5,342 nt of DNA from Candidatus Omnitrophota bacterium. GTDB lineage: Bacteria; Omnitrophota; Gorgyraeia; Tantalellales; Tantalellaceae. Positions 1 through 5,342 of this stretch are shown here, piece by piece; the stretch's first letter is position 1; each line of letters begins with the position of its first letter. A model generated the notes under the pieces. It searched no databases, had not been told where the DNA came from, and saw only the letters and a program-made list of their open reading frames with translations. The position numbers were made by a program, and so were the translations under genes. The stretch lies in assembly GCA_028717825.1 (NCBI GenBank), contig JAQUNB010000107.1, positions 1 to 5,342 of the forward strand. Direction: 5' to 3'.

Positions 1-294
1 TTTTATGGGGCTAACCGTGCCATACCTGGACGACATCGAAACATCCAGAAGTATCATTATCGTCAGTTCCCTCTCTTCGACGAACTTCTTGACGTACGGG
101 TGGCCCATCCGCGCGGTCACGTTCCAGTCGATAGAGCGTATCTCGTCGCCGGGCAGGTATTCGCGGACCTCGTCAAACTCCATGCCCACGCCTTTAAACA
201 CACTCTGATACTGGCCCGCGAAGACGTCCGTGACCTTGCGGGAAGTGGTTATCTGTATCCTTCGTATTTTTCGCAGAATTTCTTTTGAGATCAT
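1..294 (-). CDS. DUF58 family protein, N-terminal 98 residues (runs off left edge)
   Basis: This reading frame is open from the ATG at 294-292 to the window edge. It begins MISKEILRKIRRIQI, the usual opening of DUF58 proteins. At residues 37-60 it carries the family signature: GMEFDEVREY (37-46), then LPGDEIRSIDWN (47-58), followed by FVEERELT (71-78). At residues 84-88 the sequence DVSMS matches the DxSxS metal-ion (MIDAS-like) motif that opens the von Willebrand A-like part of these proteins. Full-length members are around 290-430 residues, so most of the gene lies outside the window. The start is fixed by an in-frame TAA at 312-310, with no other start codon in between. No clear Shine-Dalgarno sequence precedes the ATG. 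The gene lies downstream of the MoxR ATPase on the same strand, its usual partner, but at a distance of 286 bases. Role in the cell (envelope- or assembly-related, with MoxR) is inferred from the family; the exact substrate is unknown. Confidence 0.93.
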   Translation of the reverse strand, partial: MISKEILRKIRRIQITTSRKVTDVFAGQYQSVFKGVGMEFDEVREYLPGDEIRSIDWNVTARMGHPYVKKFVEERELTIMILLDVSMSSRYGTVSPIK

Positions 295-336
295 TGTTCG
301 AGTCGTATGTTATTCGGGTTTTATTCCTGCATGTGG

Positions 337-364
337 CATATAGTGAGCTAATGACAAATGTCAA
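337..364 (-). promoter_or_regulatory. Possible sigma-70 promoter for the DUF58 gene
   Basis: On the minus strand a perfect TTGACA hexamer (364-359) is followed after 16 bases by TATATG (342-337), about 43 bases before the DUF58 start. The -35 hexamer is made of repeat sequence: it lies in the second heptamer of the neighbouring palindrome. The -10 hexamer is weak, with two mismatches including the last T, so this is only a candidate. Transcription from the moxR promoter may also reach the gene. Confidence 0.3.
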
Positions 365-485
365 AGCTCAAATGACAAAATAATAACAAATATCAAATCA
401 CAAAGAACAAAACTCGCGTTCTTGCCTAAGTTTTGGTATTTGAATTTTGGATTTCATTTGTCATTTGGATTTTGTTATTTGTCAT
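351..485. repeat. Long AT-rich palindrome made of 7-base repeats
   Basis: The left arm (351-410) consists of heptamers of consensus A[TG]NNCAA: four units at 351-378, a 4-base break at 379-382, then four more at 383-410. The right arm (433-485) consists of heptamers TTGNN[AT]T, the reverse complement of that pattern: three units at 433-453, a 4-base break at 454-457, and four units at 458-485. The arms are therefore imperfect inverted copies, and the phase break falls after the fourth outer unit in both. A 22-base centre (411-432) separates them. GCATAT occurs just outside both ends, in inverted orientation (336-341 and 500-505). No coding sequence is present. It may be a genome-wide dispersed repeat or a non-autonomous palindromic element; no transposase is nearby. 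Confidence 0.8.
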
Positions 486-549
486 TTAATTTCAACTGCC
501 ATATGCTAAATACCATCTGCAAAACGTTCGTTTCCGCCGTCATCCTATG

Positions 550-577
550 CGTGGGCCAAGGGCCGCGCCCCGTGGTC
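550..577. repeat. GC-rich 7-base tandem repeat after the MoxR gene
   Basis: Four consecutive heptamers fit CNNGNNC, beginning with CGTGGGC at 550-556 and ending with CGTGGTC at 571-577. The tract ends three bases beyond the MoxR stop codon. The first unit is identical to the first two units of the longer tract at 1809-1871, which suggests both belong to one repeat family. The tract is partly self-complementary and could fold in the moxR transcript. The rest of the 295-580 gap, outside this tract, the palindrome and the candidate promoter, shows nothing recognisable. Confidence 0.6.
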
Positions 578-580
578 CGA

Positions 581-1573
581 CTACGGCACTTCTATCTCAT
601 CAAATATCCTCTTGATAATATCTTCCGAGGTTTTATTTTCCGCTTCAGCCTCGTAGCTCGGGATGATCCTATGCCTCAATACATCATAGCCGATAGATTT
701 AACATCCTGCGGCGTGACATATCCCCTTCTCTTTATGAACGCATAAGCCTTCGACGCCAGCACGAGGTTTATCGACGCGCGCGGCGAGGCGCCGTATTCG
801 ATCAGATTATCAAGGTCATTGATGCCGTAACTTTTGGGGTCGCGTGTCGCGAAAACTATATCGACGATATATTTCTCGATCTTTTCGTCAATGTATATCT
901 CGTTTATTATTTTTCTCGCTTCAATGATCTTTTTGGAAGAGACGACCGCTTTGGCTTCGATCTTTTTATCGGTGACGGCCATACGTTTCAGGATCTCATG
1001 TTCTTCGGTCTTGCTTGGATAACCAATGTGAATCTTCAGCATGAACCTGTCGACCTGCGCCTCGGGTAAAGGATAAGTACCCTCCTGCTCTATCGGGTTC
1101 TGCGTAGCAAGAACAAGAAAAGGATCATCAAGTTTATAGGTATTTTCGCTGATCGTGACCTGCCTTTCCTGCATAGCCTCAAGAAGCGCGCTCTGCACTT
1201 TGGCGGGGGCCCTATTGATCTCATCTGCAAGAATAATGTTGGCGAAAATAGGACCTTTTTTTGTATTGAACGTACCATCCTTCGGGTTATAGATCAGTGT
1301 CCCAAGAAGATCGGCCGGTAAAAGGTCCGGGGTAAACTGGAGCCTTTGAAATTTTGTGTCGATAGCGCCCGCTAACACCTTGACCGACATTGTTTTAGCG
1401 AGTCCCGGCACGCCTTCAATAAGGATATGGCCGTTGCCCAAGAGCCCTACCAAGAGGCGCTCCACGAGATATTGCTGGCCTACGATATATTTCCGTATTT
1501 CAGCTATAATGTCTTCAATAAATACACTTTCTTTTTGGATTTTTTCGTTTATGGCGGTTATACCTTCAGACAT
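581..1573 (-). CDS. MoxR family AAA+ ATPase
   Basis: This complete 330-residue gene encodes an AAA_3-type (MoxR) ATPase, a cytoplasmic ATP-driven chaperone-like protein thought to help assemble or activate partner proteins. Visible motifs in order are Walker A GVPGLAKT (54-61), the MoxR signature LQFTPDLLPADLLG (78-91), Walker B ILADEINR (114-121, acidic pair D117/E118), sensor 1 around LATQNP (155-160, N159), an arginine finger in AQVDRF (172-177, R176), and sensor 2 in GASPRAS (261-267, R265). The remaining C-terminal part is the AAA lid helical domain. Length matches the family (about 310-340 residues). The ATG start is supported by a strong Shine-Dalgarno site six bases upstream. It is the first gene after a near-consensus promoter and is followed on the same strand by its usual partner, a DUF58 gene. 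In most genomes these genes touch or overlap; here 286 bases of repeats lie between them. All catalytic residues are present, so it should be active. Its substrate cannot be told from sequence. Confidence 0.96.
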   Translation of the reverse strand: MSEGITAINEKIQKESVFIEDIIAEIRKYIVGQQYLVERLLVGLLGNGHILIEGVPGLAKTMSVKVLAGAIDTKFQRLQFTPDLLPADLLGTLIYNPKDGTFNTKKGPIFANIILADEINRAPAKVQSALLEAMQERQVTISENTYKLDDPFLVLATQNPIEQEGTYPLPEAQVDRFMLKIHIGYPSKTEEHEILKRMAVTDKKIEAKAVVSSKKIIEARKIINEIYIDEKIEKYIVDIVFATRDPKSYGINDLDNLIEYGASPRASINLVLASKAYAFIKRRGYVTPQDVKSIGYDVLRHRIIPSYEAEAENKTSEDIIKRIFDEIEVP

Positions 1574-1579
1574 GAAAAA

Positions 1580-1586
1580 CCTCCTC
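1580..1586 (-). promoter_or_regulatory. Strong Shine-Dalgarno site of the MoxR gene
   Basis: The minus strand reads GAGGAGG, followed by six bases and then the ATG at 1573. This is close to the full anti-Shine-Dalgarno complement with good spacing, and it fixes the moxR start. Confidence 0.9.
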
Positions 1587-1623
1587 GGTTAATATATAGT
1601 ATATGGGATAAGTAATAGATAGG

Positions 1624-1652
1624 ATTATACAACATCGCTTCGGGATTTTCAA
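1624..1652 (-). promoter_or_regulatory. Sigma-70-type promoter of the MoxR operon
   Basis: On the minus strand TTGAAA (1652-1647; one mismatch to TTGACA) is followed by exactly 17 bases and a perfect TATAAT (1629-1624). Transcription would begin near 1617, giving a leader of about 44 bases with the Shine-Dalgarno site inside it. Orientation, spacing and position all fit the gene. No operator-like palindrome overlaps it, so nothing specific can be said about regulation. Confidence 0.8.
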
Positions 1653-1690
1653 GGAAGTGGGACGGTGGAAAGCGCATAGTTGAATAAGAA

Positions 1691-1809
1691 ACATAGGTTA
1701 CATAATGTTACATAAGGTTAATTTAAGTTACACTCACAGCGCAATAACGTGTAGATGATTTTACATAACCTCATGTAACATCAATTAACCTGAATTAACC
1801 TCAAGTAAC
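1691..1809. repeat. Inverted array of 10-base repeats (GGTTA decamers)
   Basis: The left arm (about 1691-1730) has four successive decamers ending in GTTA, such as CATAAGGTTA. The right arm (about 1761-1809) has five decamers in the opposite orientation, such as TCAATTAACC. The arms can pair: 1695-1720 matches the reverse complement of 1766-1791 at 22 of 26 positions, leaving a 45-base loop. The unit length stays at 10 bases throughout each arm. No ORF lies here. It lies upstream of the moxR promoter and ends where the heptamer tract begins. Function is unknown; it may be a dispersed intergenic repeat or a set of in-phase protein-binding sites. Confidence 0.75.
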
Positions 1810-1871
1810 GTGGGCCGTGGGCCGAGTGACGTGGCCCGGGACACGAGGCACTAGCCACAAGTCACTAGTCA
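1809..1871. repeat. GC-rich 7-base tandem repeat, nine units
   Basis: Nine uninterrupted heptamers all fit CNNGNN[AC]. The first two are identical (CGTGGGC), and the last ones drift to forms such as CTAGTCA and CAAGTCA. Period 7 is exact over 63 bases. The tract begins as the decamer array ends and stops just before the hairpin at 1875. The same pattern occurs at 550-577 and, on the minus strand, inside the giant gene at 4036-3995. Heptamer short tandem repeats are known from other bacteria, for example the STRR sequences of cyanobacteria; no relationship is claimed. Confidence 0.75.
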
Positions 1872-1874
1872 CAA

Positions 1875-1930
1875 TTATCCCGGCTATTTTATCCCGTTCC
1901 TTTCAGGAACGATTTATTACGCCGGGATAA
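1875..1930. terminator. Compound hairpin downstream of the giant gene
   Basis: TTATCCCGGC (1875-1884) pairs perfectly with GCCGGGATAA (1921-1930). Nested inside is a second perfect stem, CGTTCC (1895-1900) with GGAACG (1906-1911), around the loop TTTCA. The internal loop between the stems is AT-rich. There is no clear T-tract on either side, so a terminator role is possible rather than shown. It could instead stabilise the 3' end of the mRNA or be a repeat element. Confidence 0.5.
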
Positions 1931-1934
1931 ATTC

Positions 1935-1977
1935 GGCCTTATAACTTATGCTCCCTTTGGTCGCATAAGTTATGGCC
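1935..1977. terminator. Stem-loop right after the giant gene's stop codon
   Basis: GGCC plus ATAACTTATGC (1935-1938, 1941-1951) pairs with GCATAAGTTAT plus GGCC (1963-1977), giving 15 base pairs with a 2-base bulge and an 11-base loop. It starts five bases past the stop codon at 1984-1982, the usual place for a terminator of the giant gene. A T-run is missing in both orientations, so intrinsic termination would be weak. Confidence 0.5.
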
Positions 1978-1981
1978 TCAT

Positions 1982-4900
1982 TTATAGCGACATGAGCACC
2001 TTTTCCCGCTCGATGCGCCTCTGGTTCCAGTTTATCGGAACCGCGTTCAAGACATATCCGGCAAAGATCATTTTAAGGATTGCCATAACGTCGCTTGACC
2101 CGAACGTTTTGTAAGATTCACTCGATAGCTCATTAAAGTTGGTAATTGATAACCTCAATAAATGCAAAAACCGCAAAACCAGTTTGTCGGGTATCACGTC
2201 GGTGTATCCATCGGGAAAGGGCGTACCGTCGATCCTTTTCTTGTACCTGTAGCATTCCGCCATAGTAATGTCTGTGAAAAGATTGGTAACATCATTAAGC
2301 TGTTTAGTTTTATCCCCCACATACGTGTCAACAAATCTTATTTTGCGCCGTATGATATCTTTTATCTCTGTTCTGGTCAATCGCGGGTTTATCGTTTTAA
2401 GTTTTTTCGCGATATATTTCTTAACCTCCCCTCTTTCCCTGCCGCAAGAATCACCCGATTTAGATGTTAATCTTATAACCATCCTTGTCAAATTCTCTTC
2501 ACATGATCTTCCTTCAAAACTTGTAACGTCTTTATAAAATTCCGGCAGGATCCTGTCTATTTCTTCCTTCAGACTCTTCATGCTGTTTTTCGGGCTGTCA
2601 TCCGATAGATATACACCCGCACGAATATTTTGGCCATCCTCTTTTAATTTGCGATCTGTTTGCCTAAAATAACTTATAACGGGCGAAAGATCCTCTAAAG
2701 ACAAGACAGGCTCGATCACGTATGTCGGCGCTTTTCGAACTCTGTGCACTACGTCAGGTATGAGTTTTTCTATAGTGTTGTATATGGTTTCACCCTTGAC
2801 CTCAAGTGTTAAATTATAGTCCTTTTCCTTGAAAACCTGCCGAGTAAAAGCCCTTATCACATAAAAATCCTTGTTCTTTGAAAAATATCTGTAAAACTCC
2901 TCCCCATGCTTATAAGCTCTTATCTCATGCGCCACAAGACCTTCCTCGCCTGAAAATTTGTCAAATTGTTCTTCATCCTGAGTGGAGTATCTCAATCTAT
3001 CTCTGATCTTTTCGATAAGATCAAAATCTTTTTTAGACGCATACATCACATACAGCATCATCACACTCAAAAAAGCTATAGGACTGGTTTTAAGCAGCTT
3101 CTGATCAATCGCTATAAAATCCTTGCTTACGGCCGCGAAAAAGTTCTTACTGCCGGCATCAGTAATTATGATATTTTTTGGTCTTTCAATATTAAATCTA
3201 TAAAGAACTTCCCGTAAAAATTGCTGTTCCTCCGAAGATTCGCTCAGAGAATTGATAAGCTCTTCAACCTCATCAACATTTGATTCTATCTCAGCGCTCT
3301 CTGCCGGATGTTGTTTTATTTCCGAAAGGTCCAGTGTCCCCTTGGTGTCGATATTGTAAATCACGCCTTCAAGTTGTCCGGTTTTTGGGGATATCTTGAC
3401 CGGGTTTAAACACTCGCCATTTTCATCTTTAGCTTCTTCATACTTTCCGACAAAGGTAATACCTTGTTTTTTTGCGATTTCCGTTCTTTTGCTCACGATC
3501 GGGATCCTATATTTACCTGCCTGTTTCATACTCCCGCTCAACTGTTCATCTATTTCACCGAATACTTGACGGGTAAAAGCGCGGATAACATAATGGTTGA
3601 TATTCGCATTATAATAATCGAGTTTTCCCTGCGCGCGGTATTTTGCCTTGTGGGCCCTTAACCATGCCCGGCTATTGTTATTAAGAAGAGAGTGCATTCT
3701 TTCCATGATCGTTGGCCTGTCATCCGTGTATTTTATATATTCGATCATCTCATGCAGAAACGCTATAGGATTTTCTTCGGCAAGTTTTTTATCGACGACA
3801 AGGAACGTATCTTTTCCTATACCGAAGAAACCATTTGTCCCCCCGTCCGAAAGGATCAAATGATCCGGCAGATTTCGTTTAAAAATCGTGATAATATGCT
3901 TCAACAGTTTTTCCTCTGACGACCCCTTACTGGTGTTTTCTTTTATAAGACTTCTGACCCTACAAAGCATCGTTTCAATTTTTTCTCTCCCTCTTACTTC
4001 GTCCTTCGTCTCTCGTCCCGCGTCTCTCGTCCCGCGTAACACCTCTTGCTCCATCTCCGCCAGATCCAGCTCCTTACCCGTCTCAACATGCTTGAGTTTC
4101 CCGACAAGTTTGCCCGTTTCATCGACCCTGACTTCCGCGCCCGGAACCGGCTCAAACTTGCCCATGGCGGGTATGGTCGCCTCCTCCATATCAATCTTTC
4201 TTTCTTCCGGATCACCTGCCCTATTTAGATCATCACTTCCTCTTTCATCCACCGGATCTACGTTTTGTTTTGTTGATAGATCACTATTTCCTTCTTCCTT
4301 CGATGCATTACTATCGCCTTCTCCCGGGAAAATGGTACTTTCTTCTTGTGATATCAGTTCTCCCTTCTTATTATATGTTCTAATAATTTTCATATTAGCT
4401 TCCGGAAAATAAAAATGTTTTTCGAATGTTCCGTCTTTATACGTACGGGTATCAGGACACGAAATATTTTCACCGTTCGGACTATTGATTTGTGTATATT
4501 TTGTAACAGCTTCTTTAAAATATACTACCCTTTTTCCTTCCGGATCTCTACTTCCTACCATACCAATTCCACTGATTTCGTTATCGGTATTTGGATCAAA
4601 AACTCTGATTTCACCATTACTACTATCCTGCTGCAACATTCTATCCTTTGCGTCAAAAAATGTTGAACAATTAAGAACAAAATCTCCACCATCTTCTTTT
4701 TCATAAATATTCAGTCTATACTCGCCGCTAATAACATCTTTATCCAGCACAAGATTCTTGAACTTATCATAGCCAAGTATGGCAACCAACGTACCATCTT
4801 CGTTGAATATAGCTTTATAGCTAACAATGGGTTCATACTCGGGAGGATAAAGACCTTCAACCATTTTGTGTAGTTCTTCTTGTGTAAACGTGAGCTCACT

Positions 4901-5341
4901 GTCACTCGCGGCAGTTGCCGTAGGCGTTAAGCTTTCACTTTCGCTTGGAGCGGTTTTCTGAGTAATTTGTTTAAACGGTTCCACAATAGCCGCGGGGCCC
5001 ATATTGTCAAAAACATTATGTGTTTTTGCGATATATCGGCCCCCAAAAAATACCGCTAAAACGGCGATTATACTCAGTAAGAATACCGGCAGGTTAGTAA
5101 CAAAAAAGACCTGGACTATTGTAGCTACCGCGCCAAACCAAGAAGAAACTGTCCCTATCGCTAATTCAAAAAATAATCTTATTTTTCCTATTAGTTTTTT
5201 TTCGTGTTTCTTGAACTTATTCCAACTCCAAATTAAAACCACAACCGCCGCAAGGCCTGAAATACCGGCAGTTACTAACGCGTTATCCAGAATGGATTGT
5301 GCCGCCGAAAAATCTCCACCAATATTCGCGAGTGTGGTTCC
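1982..5341 (-). CDS. Giant membrane-anchored protein of unknown function, C-terminal 1119 residues
   Basis: I do not recognise this protein. The frame is open to the right edge, so the true start lies outside the window. A GTG at 5242 is an unlikely start: it has no Shine-Dalgarno site and falls inside a hydrophobic helix. Numbering from the first in-window codon (5341-5339), hydrophobic segments lie at about 21-40, 58-81 and 83-104. A Ser/Thr/Ala-rich stretch follows (about 131-150), then a beta-rich region (about 174-334) and an acidic low-complexity linker (335-391). Two diverged copies of one unit come next (392-606 and 630-847). Each has a TG[KQ]LxG...LDLxE sub-motif, a helical core with PIAFL and an identical YVIRAFTRQVF. 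Copy 1 has HEMIEY (530-535), which resembles a metal-site motif; copy 2 has SVMMLY there. The C-terminal 270 residues are charged, mostly helical and unassigned. A 7-base DNA repeat is embedded in copy 1. Membrane anchoring and a large soluble part are predicted; any enzyme activity would be speculation. The gene probably forms a transcription unit separate from the MoxR operon. Confidence 0.88.
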   Translation of the reverse strand, partial: GTTLANIGGDFSAAQSILDNALVTAGISGLAAVVVLIWSWNKFKKHEKKLIGKIRLFFELAIGTVSSWFGAVATIVQVFFVTNLPVFLLSIIAVLAVFFGGRYIAKTHNVFDNMGPAAIVEPFKQITQKTAPSESESLTPTATAASDSELTFTQEELHKMVEGLYPPEYEPIVSYKAIFNEDGTLVAILGYDKFKNLVLDKDVISGEYRLNIYEKEDGGDFVLNCSTFFDAKDRMLQQDSSNGEIRVFDPNTDNEISGIGMVGSRDPEGKRVVYFKEAVTKYTQINSPNGENISCPDTRTYKDGTFEKHFYFPEANMKIIRTYNKKGELISQEESTIFPGEGDSNASKEEGNSDLSTKQNVDPVDERGSDDLNRAGDPEERKIDMEEATIPAMGKFEPVPGAEVRVDETGKLVGKLKHVETGKELDLAEMEQEVLRGTRDAGRETKDEVRGREKIETMLCRVRSLIKENTSKGSSEEKLLKHIITIFKRNLPDHLILSDGGTNGFFGIGKDTFLVVDKKLAEENPIAFLHEMIEYIKYTDDRPTIMERMHSLLNNNSRAWLRAHKAKYRAQGKLDYYNANINHYVIRAFTRQVFGEIDEQLSGSMKQAGKYRIPIVSKRTEIAKKQGITFVGKYEEAKDENGECLNPVKISPKTGQLEGVIYNIDTKGTLDLSEIKQHPAESAEIESNVDEVEELINSLSESSEEQQFLREVLYRFNIERPKNIIITDAGSKNFFAAVSKDFIAIDQKLLKTSPIAFLSVMMLYVMYASKKDFDLIEKIRDRLRYSTQDEEQFDKFSGEEGLVAHEIRAYKHGEEFYRYFSKNKDFYVIRAFTRQVFKEKDYNLTLEVKGETIYNTIEKLIPDVVHRVRKAPTYVIEPVLSLEDLSPVISYFRQTDRKLKEDGQNIRAGVYLSDDSPKNSMKSLKEEIDRILPEFYKDVTSFEGRSCEENLTRMVIRLTSKSGDSCGRERGEVKKYIAKKLKTINPRLTRTEIKDIIRRKIRFVDTYVGDKTKQLNDVTNLFTDITMAECYRYKKRIDGTPFPDGYTDVIPDKLVLRFLHLLRLSITNFNELSSESYKTFGSSDVMAILKMIFAGYVLNAVPINWNQRRIEREKVLMSL
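2801..3454 (-). other. Internal protein duplication, copy 2 (degenerate)
   Basis: Residues 630-847 of the giant protein repeat the plan of copy 1: a small GKYE...TGQLEG...LDLSEIKQ part (sub-motif at 3382-3311), a linker, then a helical core with a TDAGSKNFF segment, SPIAFL and FYVIRAFTRQVF (2863-2831). The position matching HEMIEY in copy 1 reads SVMMLY (S codon at 3067-3065), so both the His and the Glu residues are lost. An AHEIRAY segment aligns with AHKAKY of copy 1. Identity is moderate outside the YVIRAFTRQVF block, so the duplication is old. Confidence 0.75.
3524..4168 (-). other. Internal protein duplication, copy 1 (with HEMIEY motif)
   Basis: Residues 392-606 of the giant protein comprise a small GKFE...TGKLVG...LDLAEMEQ part (sub-motif at 4117-4046), a linker enlarged by a DNA repeat, and a helical core with SDGGTNGFF, NPIAFLHEMIEY and HYVIRAFTRQVF (3592-3560). 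The two TG...Q sub-motifs align without gaps over 24 residues with 10 identities. The HEMIEY segment (H codon at 3754-3752) suggests a possible HExxE-type metal site, but no recognised peptidase family is evident. Confidence 0.75.
3995..4036 (-). repeat. 7-base tandem repeat inside the giant gene
   Basis: On the coding strand six consecutive heptamers fit CG[AC][AG][AG]NA. CGCGGGA followed by CGAGAGA occurs twice in succession as a perfect 14-base duplication (4036-4023 and 4022-4009). The 42 bases are exactly 14 codons, encoding RGTRDAGRETKDEV. Because 7 is not a multiple of 3, the repeat gives no protein repeat, which shows that the pattern is a DNA-level one. It sits in the linker between the two parts of duplication copy 1; copy 2 lacks it. 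Confidence 0.8.
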
Positions 5342-5342
5342 G

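Noticed and set aside
351..485. CRISPR array
   Set aside because: Units are 7 bases, contiguous and drifting, and reverse orientation halfway; there are no 23-40 base repeats with unique spacers and no cas genes.
351..485. Insertion sequence or transposon
   Set aside because: No transposase and no clear target-site duplication are visible. The heptamer structure fits a simple-repeat element better, though a non-autonomous element cannot be excluded.
422..1069. 215-codon plus-strand open frame
   Set aside because: It lies mostly antisense to the well-supported MoxR gene, starts inside the palindrome, and its translation shows no family features.
1875..1930. Riboswitch or structured regulatory RNA for MoxR
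   Set aside because: The hairpins lie upstream of the moxR promoter at 1624-1652, so they would not be in a leader made from that promoter, and no known riboswitch core is recognisable.
3737..3754. HEMIEY as proof of a zinc metallopeptidase
   Set aside because: The segment lacks the HExxH pattern, no third ligand can be assigned, and copy 2 has lost it. It is kept only as a hypothesis.
3888..4412. 174-codon plus-strand open frame rich in Ser and Pro
   Set aside because: It is antisense to the acidic linker and repeat region of the giant gene; the Ser-rich composition is the mirror of Glu/Gly/Arg codons on the coding strand.

Overview
The window looks like chromosomal DNA of an uncultured Gram-negative-type bacterium with moderate GC and many ATA and AGA/AGG codons. 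Every convincing gene is on the minus strand. A MoxR ATPase beside a DUF58 gene, a very large unrecognised membrane-anchored protein and intergenic DNA full of short-period repeats would fit a metagenomic lineage such as Omnitrophota. That placement is an impression from memory, not a proof. No tRNA, rRNA, transposase or CRISPR array was seen.

Layout, in the direction of transcription (right to left). (1) 5341-1982 is the 3' part of a giant gene, open at the right edge, encoding at least 1119 residues: three hydrophobic segments, a beta-rich region, an acidic linker, two diverged copies of an approximately 215-residue unit, and an unrecognised C-terminal region. (2) 1981-1574 is a 408-base intergenic mosaic: two hairpins just after the giant gene, a 7-base-period tract, an inverted 10-base-period array, then a near-consensus sigma-70 promoter and a strong Shine-Dalgarno site for the next gene. 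(3) 1573-581 is a complete MoxR-family AAA+ ATPase. (4) 580-295 is a 286-base gap holding a GC-rich heptamer tract and a long AT-rich palindrome built from heptamers. (5) 294-1 is the first 98 residues of a DUF58 protein, running off the left edge.

The MoxR and DUF58 proteins probably work together: in many bacteria this ATPase/MIDAS-type pair acts in envelope or metal/cofactor-related assembly, often with further von Willebrand A-domain genes downstream, which would lie outside the window. The giant gene is transcribed in the same direction but is separated by hairpins and a new promoter, so it is probably a separate transcription unit.

The most unusual feature is a set of short tandem repeats with exact 7-base period in four places: two GC-rich intergenic tracts, one AT-rich palindrome, and one tract inside the giant gene. 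The in-gene tract adds a charged stretch to one copy of the duplicated unit and is absent from the other copy.
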